From Syntrophobotulus glycolicus DSM 8271 (GTDB lineage: Bacteria; Bacillota; Desulfitobacteriia; Desulfitobacteriales; Syntrophobotulaceae): a stretch of 64,000 nucleotides of DNA. The position numbers and the translations under genes were made by a program. Below are positions 41,609-49,975 of the stretch, piece by piece (the first letter of the stretch is position 1; the number at the start of each line of letters is the position of its first letter). The notes beneath the pieces were generated by a model that saw only the letters and a program-made list of their open reading frames with translations, was not told the origin of the DNA and did not search any database. The stretch covers positions 1,426,001 through 1,490,000 of the forward strand of contig NC_015172.1 in NCBI RefSeq assembly GCF_000190635.1. The letters are read 5' to 3'.

Positions 41609-41776
41609 ATAAACAGGGGTTTAAAACGGGCTTAGGCCAAGATTTAACGAGAAAAAGGAAGATAACAGACATGATATGGTAATCATCCGGAGCTTATCGG
41701 CCAGGTCTGATTTGACATTCCCCGAGGCATTATAGTAAATTGACAGACATAATGATATATGGGGGTGGTAAATTAA

Positions 41777-41915
41777 ATGGACGATAATCCTGGGGATAGA
41801 CGAAGTTGCATGGTATTGTGGTGCAGATTATTAAAAACAAGCAATCGGCTAAAACCGTTCTTTTACAGAAGGCCTTGACAATCCCGGAAAAGGGGATTGT
41901 TGTGCCTTCTTTTAT
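41777..41915 (+). promoter_or_regulatory. Leader ORF and attenuator-like hairpin before the CNNM gene
   Basis: A 33-codon frame (ATG 41777, stop 41876-41878, GGGGGTGG upstream) ends inside a hairpin. AGAAGGC and GACAATCCC pair with GGGATTGT and GCCTTCT (41868-41911), followed by TTTTA. The next gene starts 25 bp later. Translation of the leader could decide whether the hairpin forms. The rest of 41609-41776 holds a TTGACA at 41712 but no certain promoter. Confidence 0.5.
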
Positions 41916-41939
41916 CTTTTAGAGATACAGACTTGGAGG

Positions 41940-43247
41940 ATGAAAAATTTGTTTACCGATATTTTGTTTTTAGTGGTGCTCATTGTGCTCAATGCCTTCT
42001 TTGCCGCTTCGGAAATCGCTTTGATCTCTTTAAACGATAATAAAATAAAGATCATGGCCGAGGAAGGAGACAAAAAGGCCGGACTGTTAAGAAACCTCTT
42101 GAGCGAACCGAGCCGTTTTTTGGCCACGATTCAAATCGGGATAACGTTTGCCGGTTTTCTGGCCAGTGCTTTTGCTTCGGAAACCTTTGCCGATCCTTTG
42201 GTCAGGTTTTTGGTGGCGGCAGGCATCCGGATTCCTGAAGCCTGGCTGAAAACAGGGGCAGTGTTTGCAATTACGATTATTTTATCTTACTTTACCCTGG
42301 TCCTGGGAGAGCTTGTCCCCAAACGAATTGCCATGCAGAAGGCTGAGGCGATTTCCCGCTTTGTGGCCAATCCGCTGCGCTTCTTGTCCATCATCGCCCT
42401 GCCTTTTGTCAGGCTGCTCACAGTCTCCACTAACTTTTTCGTCAGGCTGTGCGGGATTGATCCCCATGCCCAGGACGAGGAAGTGACGGAAGAAGAGATC
42501 CGGATGATGGTAGATGTGGGAGAAGAAAAAGGGACGATTCAGGAAACGGAAAAAGTGATGATTAACAACATTTTTGAGTTCAATAACAAGACAGTTGAGG
42601 AAGTAATGACCCACCGGACGGAGATCGCGGCCCTTCCGGTCGAGGCAAGTCTGCAGGATGTGGTGGCTTTCCTGAAAGAAGAAAAATATTCGCGGATACC
42701 GGTTTATGAAGATACGATTGACAACATCACCGGTGTGATGCATTCCAAATATCTGATTCAATATTTAGCCCGGGAAAAGGACCAGGAAAAATTTAGCCTG
42801 GCGGATTTTATCAGACAGCCTTATTTCGTGCCCGCTTCCAAAAGGACTGATGAGCTGTTCCGGGAGCTCCAGCAAAACAAAACGCATTTGGCCGTGATCA
42901 TCGACGAATATGGCGGAACGGCTGGAATCGTCACTTTAGAAGATTTGATCGAAGAAATCGTCGGCAACATCTTTGATGAAGATGATGAGATAGAAAAGGA
43001 TATCGAAAAACTGGACGAAACAACCTTCCTTATTAATGGCACAACAGACCTGGATAAGGTAGAGGATTACCTCGGGGTTGAACTGCCGACTGCGGAGTAT
43101 GAGACATTAAGCGGGTTTGTTATCGGCAAGCTGGGAAGAATACCGGAAAAAGAGGATAATTCGATGGTGGAATTTAACGATCTGTTGTTTAAGGTTGAAA
43201 AAGTGGATGAAAAAAGAGTCTCCCAGGTCAAGGTCTGCAAGGTTTAG
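41940..43247 (+). CDS. CNNM/CorC-type hemolysin-family membrane protein
   Basis: 435 residues: an N-terminal DUF21/CNNM transmembrane domain with NAFFAASEIALISLNDNKI and LGELVPKRIAMQ, a CBS pair (EVMTHRTEIAALPVEASLQDVV, IDEYGGTAGIVTLEDLIEEIVGNIFDE) and a C-terminal transporter-associated domain (FLINGTTDLDKVEDYLGVELP). The family is linked to Mg2+ or other cation efflux. GGAGG directly abuts the ATG, so TTG 41949, nine bases from the site, is probably the functional start. Confidence 0.9.
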   Translation: MKNLFTDILFLVVLIVLNAFFAASEIALISLNDNKIKIMAEEGDKKAGLLRNLLSEPSRFLATIQIGITFAGFLASAFASETFADPLVRFLVAAGIRIPEAWLKTGAVFAITIILSYFTLVLGELVPKRIAMQKAEAISRFVANPLRFLSIIALPFVRLLTVSTNFFVRLCGIDPHAQDEEVTEEEIRMMVDVGEEKGTIQETEKVMINNIFEFNNKTVEEVMTHRTEIAALPVEASLQDVVAFLKEEKYSRIPVYEDTIDNITGVMHSKYLIQYLAREKDQEKFSLADFIRQPYFVPASKRTDELFRELQQNKTHLAVIIDEYGGTAGIVTLEDLIEEIVGNIFDEDDEIEKDIEKLDETTFLINGTTDLDKVEDYLGVELPTAEYETLSGFVIGKLGRIPEKEDNSMVEFNDLLFKVEKVDEKRVSQVKVCKV

Positions 43248-43291
43248 AAATATTTCAGGCCCTGGCCGAAAGGTGCAAAAACGAGTCCCCT

Positions 43292-44263
43292 TTAACCATC
43301 ATGAACGAGACAGTTGTTGGCGGTGTAACTGTGATCGATGTCCACCTTCAAATGATAGACTGTGCCCTGAAAGCTTCTCAGTTCATCAATGGCCTGAACG
43401 GACTGCCATAAATACCCGTCTTCAAGAAAACCGGAATCAGAATTGAGGATCAGTTCCAGGCTGGAATTGATCTGATAAAAAGCCTTTTGCAGAAAGCTCG
43501 GCTGATTAACCTGGATCAGATCGTAAGCTTTGTTGTAGGCCTTGGCATAAATCAGGCCAAGCTGGTATAAAAGGCTGATATTTTCACTGATAAAGCTTTG
43601 CTGATCCTGTTGATTGCTGAAAAAGCCTTTTAAAAAAGTTTTTAACAAAGCGGGGGACAGGTTAAAAATGAAGGCCGGAATGACTTTTTTACTCCCTTTG
43701 CCGCAGGCAAAGGCCAGCTGTTTCAGTCTCTGGTTGTCTGTGCTCAGGTGATGACATTCCGCATCTTTGTAGATATGCCAGGCGGTTAAATCAACATTTT
43801 GACGGAAGTTTTCAAACTGAGGATGGAGAACATGGAAAAACAGCCTGCTGCCTTTGATTTGGCTCTTGTCACTGATGATCGTGCCATTTCCGGTATACCG
43901 CCCCAATAACCAGACTTCTTCCGGAGAAAGGGCCAGCGGGTTTTGGTCGTCCTGATTGACCGGCATGGCCAGAAAATCGCCCGGAGTGAGATCGCGGACC
44001 ATTTTCCATTGAACCTTTGTTTCTCCTTTCCTTCCGGTCAAATACCGGTGTTGTTTCGTGACATAAGTCTCCGGGCTGCCGGCGGCTTTTAAGCGGCAAA
44101 GCCCTGTAATCTGGTGTTCCGATTGGGCAAGCACCTGCTGGAAACAATGCTTGTGTGTCCATACCCGGTTATTGGCCGTGACATCTTCGATTGGGATCAG
44201 ACCCTGACTCGTATAGATCAGGGTCCCTTTGAAAAAAGAAGAGAATTCCTGCGCTGAACTCAT
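43292..44263 (-). CDS. Orphan intein-like (Hint) protein with a degenerate LAGLIDADG region
   Basis: 323 residues that read like an intein without host protein. Block A is SFFKGTLIYTSQGLIPIEDV, with Ser9 where inteins have Cys1. Block B is YVTKQHRYLTG (TxxH). The middle resembles a DOD homing endonuclease (LLGRYTGNGTI, LLKTFLKGFFSNQQ), but both catalytic Asp positions are lost. Blocks F and G are VYHLKVDIDHSYTANNCLVHDG, ending HD-Gly-stop instead of HN-Cys/Ser. Only eight residues precede block A. Self-cleavage might still occur, but splicing cannot. No neighbour gives it a role. Confidence 0.8.
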   Translation of the reverse strand: MSSAQEFSSFFKGTLIYTSQGLIPIEDVTANNRVWTHKHCFQQVLAQSEHQITGLCRLKAAGSPETYVTKQHRYLTGRKGETKVQWKMVRDLTPGDFLAMPVNQDDQNPLALSPEEVWLLGRYTGNGTIISDKSQIKGSRLFFHVLHPQFENFRQNVDLTAWHIYKDAECHHLSTDNQRLKQLAFACGKGSKKVIPAFIFNLSPALLKTFLKGFFSNQQDQQSFISENISLLYQLGLIYAKAYNKAYDLIQVNQPSFLQKAFYQINSSLELILNSDSGFLEDGYLWQSVQAIDELRSFQGTVYHLKVDIDHSYTANNCLVHDG

Positions 44264-44670
44264 GAAAGCTCATCTCCAATCTGGTTCTCTGGAAAGCTGT
44301 ACTGTATGGAACGGAACTTTTGCTGTTATAAATTCGGGGCTGTTATAGATTTTTCCTACATCAGTCCATGGATTGCAGACTATGGTTCAAATTCAATGAG
44401 GCTTGAACATTGATTTACTTATGAAATATATGTGAAAAAACGACGATTATGTCCAAATAAGACGATTATTTTGCGAGGGCGATTGTTGAGATGAATCGGA
44501 TTTCTCCCGGTTGGCAGAAATAAATGCCTTGAAGAAAAAACTTTACAAAAATTTAACGAAAAAAGCGATTTAAAATTCTTGTTTTTCGGATATAATTGAT
44601 AAGGTGTGTGTTTAAACAAAGTTCATCATTAAGGAATTTTTATTCTGGAAAGTTAAGCGGGAGGTTCTCA
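44264..44670. other. Intergenic region with no recognised gene
   Basis: AT-rich, with GACGATTAT repeated at about 44441 and 44461 and a TATAAT at 44591-44596 that may be the -10 for the following gene. No ORF with a ribosome site. Confidence 0.5.
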
Positions 44671-44931
44671 ATGTTTCAAAAGGATTTGAAAAGATTATCA
44701 ACTGAAATCAAACAAATTTTGCTTCACGAGGTGCACTGTTCCGGGGAGGAAAGCAAGTTCCCCGCCATAAAAAAAGAGGTTCTGACAATCCTGAACGCAT
44801 TGTTCGGGGAAACTTCGAGGGAATTCAGGGTGGTTCAATTGACATCGTCCCCGGCGACAGTCGGTAAAGTCTTAAAGCATATCGCAAACAGAGATCATCT
44901 GACCAGGGATTGTTTAGTCATCAATCACTGA
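44671..44931 (+). CDS. Small hypothetical protein
   Basis: 86 residues from the ATG behind GGGAGG. The protein is soluble, mixed helical and charged (KDLKRLSTEIKQILLHEVHCSG at the start; SSPATVGKVLKHIANRDHLTRD near the end). No motif recognised. A terminator-like hairpin follows 8 bp after the stop, and the gene stands alone. Confidence 0.6.
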   Translation: MFQKDLKRLSTEIKQILLHEVHCSGEESKFPAIKKEVLTILNALFGETSREFRVVQLTSSPATVGKVLKHIANRDHLTRDCLVINH

Positions 44932-44938
44932 ATGAGGA

Positions 44939-44972
44939 AACGGCAGGCCGGTGCGAACACTGGTCTGCCGTT
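44939..44972. terminator. Hairpin terminator between convergent genes
   Basis: AACGGCAG with inner CC-GTG pairs with CAC-GG-CTGCCGTT around CGAA. It lies between the 86-residue ORF (+) and the PPOX gene (-). Confidence 0.65.
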
Positions 44973-44995
44973 AAAAATGTACAGGGCCGGATCAA

Positions 44996-45388
44996 TCAAA
45001 AGTTGATGACCTTCGGCTCCGCTGTAAAGGAAAAAATCGTCGCGGTGGCGTCTTTTAAATAAAAAACTTGCGTATTGCCGTCATCAGCCTTGTATCTATT
45101 CTGAAGAGAGGGGTAGGCGTCCAGCATATGCTGCCTGGCCTCTATTCTGTCGTCTTCAACGGCCACGGCTTCGACCCGGATCCACCTGTCTTCGACCATG
45201 CTGCTGATTTCGATTTTCGGATTTGCCTTGATCTGCTTGGATACATTCTTGACCTTGCCGGTCTGAATATAGAGCTTATTTTCAAAAACAGCGACCGTAC
45301 CGAAAGGACGGACCCTGGGCTGGTCTTGGTCAACCGTTGCCAGGTAATAAGTCCCGGACTTTTTCAGAAACTCGTAAACTTCCTGCAT
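44996..45388 (-). CDS. Pyridoxamine 5'-phosphate oxidase-fold flavoprotein
   Basis: 130 residues with the split-barrel flavin-binding fold: YYLATVDQDQPRVRPFGTVAVFENKLYIQTGKVKNVSKQIKANPKIEIS, the usual opening of clostridial PPOX-class proteins, which bind FMN, F420 or haem. True PdxH residues are absent, so the substrate is unknown. The ATG at 45388 follows GGAGG; the frame is open 24 bp further. Confidence 0.85.
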   Translation of the reverse strand: MQEVYEFLKKSGTYYLATVDQDQPRVRPFGTVAVFENKLYIQTGKVKNVSKQIKANPKIEISSMVEDRWIRVEAVAVEDDRIEARQHMLDAYPSLQNRYKADDGNTQVFYLKDATATIFSFTAEPKVINF

Positions 45389-45500
45389 CAATCGTTCCTC
45401 CGTTTCAGGCAAAGATGAACCTATTATTCTTTTCCTTCTTATTCAATCACAGGATAAGCATTAATTCAAGTGCAATGCTTTCATGTGATAAAAGAGGCCA

Positions 45501-47168
45501 TTACAGATCAGACAGCAGCTCCAGACTCGCCCCCTCCACGATGGCGCTGTCCGTCGCAGTGTCCGCCATCTGGATACGTACGCGGTCGCCTGTGTTCACC
45601 AGCACGACATTTTTGCTCTCGGCCGCCGAGACCGCATAATAAGAGGCATTCCCGTCAAGCAGCAGGTAATAGACACTGGTGCCGTCGATGACCGCTACGC
45701 GGATGTCCCGCACGGCGCCTTCTATCCCTTTCGTTACATTCGGCACCTCATCGACCAGCCCGTTCTGGTTGAGCAGACGGATATATTCCAGTTCGCACTC
45801 GGCCACTGTCGAGCCGGTCGCTACGATATTGTACATCTGGACGTTAACCATCGCGTACATCTTGACCAGCTGTGCGTTATCCTTGAGGGCCATGAAATAG
45901 GTCGGATGTTCGGCGATGTTCAGCAGCAACGGGAAGGTGGCGCTGTATTGCAAGTGCTGGACCACGCCCTGCGCGGAATCCATCGCGGAGAACTCCTCCG
46001 CTCCGGCACAGGGGTAATACCGCGCTTCCTTGGTGCGCTGGTTGCAAAGAATGAAGCCGATATTGCTCTCATCGCCTGTGACCGAGGTGATCCCGGTGTA
46101 GACATACACATCGTCATCCTGGGCAATATAGTTGTAGCCTTCTGTCGTAACAGTCACGCCCTTCTGCCCGAAGAGGGAGTTAATGAAGCCGCCGGAATAC
46201 TGGCCGTGATAATCGTACTGCATGATGATCAGCTCGGCTGAGTAGACCTGATCGACCCATTTTGGCACGTCTTCATAATAGGTGCACTCTCCGGTCACCG
46301 CGTCCACAATGACGGCGCCATTGACATCGAGCCCGCCGAACGGCAAGATTGTTTTCTCGATCTTAGGGCAAATCCAATAGGGATGCCCATTGTCGTCAAT
46401 TTCGAAGTGCGGGGTATCAAACATATAGGTCGGGTAGTTAAAGCGCAAATGGCGGTAAAGGTTGCGGGAGAAGTGTTCGGCGTTGGTATATTTGATTCCC
46501 TCCTCTATCCGCATCAATTCGACATTCTGGCTCACCATGTCGATAAGGAGGTAGGCGGGGATACCATGAGCGCGGTTGCCGAACCACTTGAAAAGGTCGC
46601 CGTAGGCAAGGGTGGCGACCCGGACCGGCTGATTCTTGTAGTTCATTTGGGTGTAGTCGTTGACTACCGTAAACTGGCTGACCAGGTCGGAAAGCTCTCC
46701 GAGCTTGCGGTCGCCGAGACGCTGGGCAGAGGTTTTATCCAGCATGGGGATCTGGTTGTAGGAGATTTCCTTAACATCCGCCGCGAAGTCGCCTTCCGCA
46801 ACCGGCAGGATCTTGGAATAGGTGTCGGCGCGCAGGATAACACTGGAGAAGATATTGCCGACCAGGACCGCCGCCACCAGGCCGACACAGATGAAGGCGG
46901 GGATGGTACAATACTTTTTTAACACCCACCAGATCGATCTGACATCGGTTAGCTGTTCTGCCATACCTTTGGCTAAAACCGACACAAAACAGAAGAGGAG
47001 GAGGCAGACAACCAGAAAAAAGTAAAAACCAGGGTTTTGCAAGTTGACGGCGGGCAGGGCGACGTAAAAGTAGACTGCCGCGAAGACCAAGGTGACGAGC
47101 AGTGCGGTTATATGAGCCGGCAGTCTCTTGCGTGAAGTTTTCGTCACCTTCGAGTTACGTCCAAACAT
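45501..47168 (-). CDS. Membrane-anchored protein with a large extracytoplasmic domain, unknown
   Basis: 555 residues: three N-terminal helices (about 18-38, 48-66, 89-111) and then some 440 residues with no further helix. This part is rich in Tyr, Asp and Val with repeats of beta strands (FEIDDNGHPYWICPKIEKTI, GAVIVDAVTGECTYYEDVPKW). The large domain should face outward. Only a few cysteines and no metal motif are evident. I do not recognise the family. It stands alone, on the same strand as the radical-SAM gene upstream. Confidence 0.65.
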   Translation of the reverse strand: MFGRNSKVTKTSRKRLPAHITALLVTLVFAAVYFYVALPAVNLQNPGFYFFLVVCLLLFCFVSVLAKGMAEQLTDVRSIWWVLKKYCTIPAFICVGLVAAVLVGNIFSSVILRADTYSKILPVAEGDFAADVKEISYNQIPMLDKTSAQRLGDRKLGELSDLVSQFTVVNDYTQMNYKNQPVRVATLAYGDLFKWFGNRAHGIPAYLLIDMVSQNVELMRIEEGIKYTNAEHFSRNLYRHLRFNYPTYMFDTPHFEIDDNGHPYWICPKIEKTILPFGGLDVNGAVIVDAVTGECTYYEDVPKWVDQVYSAELIIMQYDYHGQYSGGFINSLFGQKGVTVTTEGYNYIAQDDDVYVYTGITSVTGDESNIGFILCNQRTKEARYYPCAGAEEFSAMDSAQGVVQHLQYSATFPLLLNIAEHPTYFMALKDNAQLVKMYAMVNVQMYNIVATGSTVAECELEYIRLLNQNGLVDEVPNVTKGIEGAVRDIRVAVIDGTSVYYLLLDGNASYYAVSAAESKNVVLVNTGDRVRIQMADTATDSAIVEGASLELLSDL

Positions 47169-47391
47169 AGGAATACCTCCAATACTTTATGATCAGGGAA
47201 ACCGCCTTTTACGAATGACATCTCTCTGAGCAGGGAAGGATGGAGCAAAGTCCTTGGGCCGCTTTGCACAGCAAATGAAGCCTACTGGTTTTGTGTTCGA
47301 CATAACGTCAAGTTATTCCTGCCTTTTCCAAGCAGTATTCTTGATCAAGTGAATCAAATGTCAAGAAACAGATGTTCTTTTGAACATTTGA

Positions 47392-48735
47392 TCATTCCCG
47401 GGGTTCGGACCAAAGCCTGTCGGCCACGGGCGCCCACTTTTCAGCAGCCGCCGCTGTTTTGGCGGTCAGCTCTGTAACCGTTTCACTGTCCTCAAACTGG
47501 GTGGAATGCGCCCCGGAGCGATCAACCATCTCACGGAGAATCTCCGGATTGTCCAGCATTGGGCAGGGGCGCAGGTGATTGTCGTTGAACGGCTGGTGCC
47601 TGCGGTATTCCATGAACAGTGGTGAGCGCAGGGCGTCGATCAGATCAACATCTTTGATATTCACATTGGAATAGTGGATGAAGGCACAGGGCTCCACATC
47701 ACCGTTGGCGTTGATGTGCAGATACTTCCTGCCGCCGGCGATACAGCCGTCGACATGTTCGCCGTCATTCCAGAAATCAAGGACAAAGCAGGGCTTGGCG
47801 GCGCGGAATTTTCTGGTTTGATGATACATATATTCACGCTGCTCCGGGGTCGCGAGGAGCTCCGGTACGGCGTCCTTTCCGATCGGAATATAAGTGAAGT
47901 ACCAGCCGAATTTGCAGCCTTTTTCGATCATCAGGTCGATGTATTCTTCACTGCCGACAGTTGCGGTGTTTTTGCTGTGGTAGCAGGTGGAGAAACCAAA
48001 GAGAATGCCATGCTTTTGCAGGATATCCATGGCCTCCATCACCTTCAGATAGGTGCCCTTCCCGCGGCGCATATCGGTCTCTTCCTCATTGCCCTCCACA
48101 CTGAGGGCGAAGGCGAAATTCCCTATCCGCTCAACCTCCGAGGCAAATTCTTCGTCGATCAGCGTACCGTTGGTGAAAGAAAGGAACATGCAGTCTTCGT
48201 TCTCCTCCGCCAGGCGGAGAATATCCTTTTTGCGGACGGTCGGCTCTCCGCCGGACAGGATATACATATAAATCCCGAGCGGTTTGCCCTGCCGGACAAT
48301 TTTCTCCATTACGGAATAATCCAGGGAAAGTCCGCGCCCATATTCCGCGGCCCAGCAGCCGGTGCATTTCAGGTTGCAGGCGGCGGTGGGATCAAAGAGG
48401 ATTGCCCACGGCACGTTGCACTGATATTTCTTCTTATTCTTTTCAATAATGGAATCGCCGACAATGCCGGCATTGACCATAAAGTTAATTAAAAATTTCT
48501 TTTGCGTGGTCAAATTTAATTCATGAAAAAAACGCTGCATGAGCCGGTTAATGTTGTTCTCCGGGTCATGAGCAGCCTCCCTGAGTAATTTGGCCGCCGC
48601 TTTGAAGTCCTTTTTCACGATGAACCGGTCAGCCAGGTCCAGCAGATCCGGCAGATTTTTCATAGGATCATGCGCTAAATAGTGAAATACCTCCGCCATA
48701 ATGGCGGCACTGATCAATTGCTTTGTAGATTTCAT
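47392..48735 (-). CDS. Radical SAM protein
   Basis: 447 residues. An N-terminal helical domain of about 105 residues precedes the SAM barrel with CNLKCTGC (Cys near 120, 124, 127) binding the 4Fe-4S cluster, YMYILSGGEPTVRKKDI and GNFAFALSVEGNEEETDMRRG. The C-terminal part has extra cysteines (DGCIAGGRKYLHINANGDVEPCAF, RPCPMLDN), as in SPASM-type proteins with auxiliary clusters. The substrate is unknown. The ATG is placed by GAGGTG. ATTGGT-ACCAAT operators upstream link it to the GntR gene. Confidence 0.85.
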   Translation of the reverse strand: MKSTKQLISAAIMAEVFHYLAHDPMKNLPDLLDLADRFIVKKDFKAAAKLLREAAHDPENNINRLMQRFFHELNLTTQKKFLINFMVNAGIVGDSIIEKNKKKYQCNVPWAILFDPTAACNLKCTGCWAAEYGRGLSLDYSVMEKIVRQGKPLGIYMYILSGGEPTVRKKDILRLAEENEDCMFLSFTNGTLIDEEFASEVERIGNFAFALSVEGNEEETDMRRGKGTYLKVMEAMDILQKHGILFGFSTCYHSKNTATVGSEEYIDLMIEKGCKFGWYFTYIPIGKDAVPELLATPEQREYMYHQTRKFRAAKPCFVLDFWNDGEHVDGCIAGGRKYLHINANGDVEPCAFIHYSNVNIKDVDLIDALRSPLFMEYRRHQPFNDNHLRPCPMLDNPEILREMVDRSGAHSTQFEDSETVTELTAKTAAAAEKWAPVADRLWSEPRE

Positions 48736-48770
48736 GATCAATACACCTCAAGTTTTCAAGTATGGCCTTA

Positions 48771-48798
48771 ATTGGTACAACCAATTGGTAATACCAAT
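48771..48798. promoter_or_regulatory. Two overlapping GntR-type operators before the radical-SAM gene
   Basis: ATTGGTACAACCAAT (48771-48785) and ATTGGTAATACCAAT (48784-48798), both palindromes with 6-bp arms around 3 bp. The same motif stands in front of the GntR gene at 49654. Confidence 0.8.
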
Positions 48799-48842
48799 TA
48801 AAAGTATAGACCAACTAGAGCACCCGGTCAATAGGGCTGATA

Positions 48843-48872
48843 AACAAAAAAAACCGTGACTTCTATCACGGT
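48843..48872 (-). terminator. Terminator of the GntR gene
   Basis: On the minus strand ACCGTGA-loop-TCACGGT is followed by eight T residues, 60 bp after the GntR stop. Confidence 0.75.
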
Positions 48873-48931
48873 TTTATCAGCTTCAGCCGTTTGAAACACC
48901 ATAAGGGCAATAAAGACAGCAACAAGACAAA

Positions 48932-49636
48932 TTACCCGTTTGCCAGGGAATGATGATTGTTCAAGCCGCTATCCAGGATATCGTAGTGAGTGTTCACAGA
49001 TTCAATACCTAAGCTCAGATTTTTATGGAACAAACTCTCATAAATTTGCCGGCGCGACTCCATCAGCAAATGTTTCTGATCCTCCAACCCCTGGTCGAGG
49101 AGATGCTCAAGCACTTCCATCACTTCTTCACAAGTGGCTGATAAGGCCTGCATGAGATTGACCATCAATTCATTTCCCGAAGCCGCGATGATCGCATCGT
49201 GGAATTTTTTATCAGAGACAGTCTCGGCGTTTGCCTGGGAATGCTCCATCTCGGTCAGGATTTTCCCGATTGTCGTCAGTTCATCATCCGTGATCCGCTT
49301 CATCGCCAGGATCAGAGACTGCAGCTCTATGCTGCGGCGCAGCTGATTGATTTCAAGATAGCTGACCTGCTTCATCAGGACCATCATCGAGAGGGAGGTC
49401 GTAAAGCTCTTCTCAAAATTTCCGGTAAGATAATTTCCCGATCCCTGCCGGCTTTCAATAATCCCCATGTTTTCCATGGTTCTCAATGCTTCCCGGATGG
49501 AATTCCGGCTTAAACCTAAGATCTCCGACAATTCACGTTCCGTCGGCAGCTTGTTCCCCATCCGCAATTGCTCACAAATAAGCTGCTGGCGAATGTACTG
49601 GATAACCTTCAGATAGGATCTTCCGCTATCAAACAT
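48932..49636 (-). CDS. GntR-family (FadR-type) transcriptional regulator
   Basis: About 234 residues: winged helix (YIRQQLICEQLRMGNKLPTERELSEILGLSRNSIREALRTMENMGIIESRQGSGNYL) and an all-helical FCD ligand-binding domain. GTG 49645 and ATG 49642 are also in frame, but GGGTG gives the best spacing to ATG 49636. An operator overlaps its own upstream region and two stand before the radical-SAM gene, so it probably represses both. The ligand (often an organic acid) is unknown. Confidence 0.88.
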   Translation of the reverse strand: MFDSGRSYLKVIQYIRQQLICEQLRMGNKLPTERELSEILGLSRNSIREALRTMENMGIIESRQGSGNYLTGNFEKSFTTSLSMMVLMKQVSYLEINQLRRSIELQSLILAMKRITDDELTTIGKILTEMEHSQANAETVSDKKFHDAIIAASGNELMVNLMQALSATCEEVMEVLEHLLDQGLEDQKHLLMESRRQIYESLFHKNLSLGIESVNTHYDILDSGLNNHHSLANG

Positions 49637-49653
49637 TTGCATCACCCATATTC

Positions 49654-49668
49654 ATTGGTATTACCAAT
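49654..49668. promoter_or_regulatory. GntR-type operator before the regulator gene
   Basis: ATTGGTATTACCAAT, identical in arms to the two sites before the radical-SAM gene and 9-18 bp from the possible start codons. Suggests autoregulation. Confidence 0.78.
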
Positions 49669-49744
49669 TGAACAGTATATACTGGTTGCTTGAAGAGGTC
49701 AAGCGATTCTTTTGATCTGATGATTTCTTTAAAAAAATTTTCGG

Positions 49745-49780
49745 CAGGCCGGTTAGAGGTGTCTAATCAGCCTGTTTTTT
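49745..49780 (+). terminator. Terminator-like hairpin containing an operator-like palindrome
   Basis: CAGGC-GGTTAGA pairs with TCTAATC-GCCTG and is followed by TTTTTT. No plus-strand gene ends here, so it may attenuate a transcript of the transporter operon. Its core GTTAGAGGTGTCTAAT (49752-49767) also fits the GTTA-N8-TAAC operator with one mismatch. Confidence 0.5.
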
Positions 49781-49933
49781 CCGGTCAAGGCAAAAGAGCG
49801 GGCAGGCGTTTTGGGGATTAGCCCGGCTTAACGAAATCGCCGTTCATCCGTTGAAATAGCCCGGTTGACAGTCTCTGACAGGTATGATATTGTGCAGATG
49901 AAGAAAAAAATTACGCGTTTTTAGACGCGCTAA

Positions 49934-49949
49934 GTTAGAATAGGCTAAC
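49934..49949. promoter_or_regulatory. DtxR-type operator before the ABC/ECF operon
   Basis: GTTAGAATAGGCTAAC, 26 bp before the first gene's start. Same motif as at 57354, 59223 and 60404. Confidence 0.7.
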
Positions 49950-49975
49950 ATTTTTGAGCGGGGAGAAAACTCTTC

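Noticed and set aside
44419-44619. 66-codon minus-strand ORF
   Set aside because: No ribosome site, AT-rich composition typical of intergenic DNA, and it overlaps the probable promoter of the 86-residue gene.
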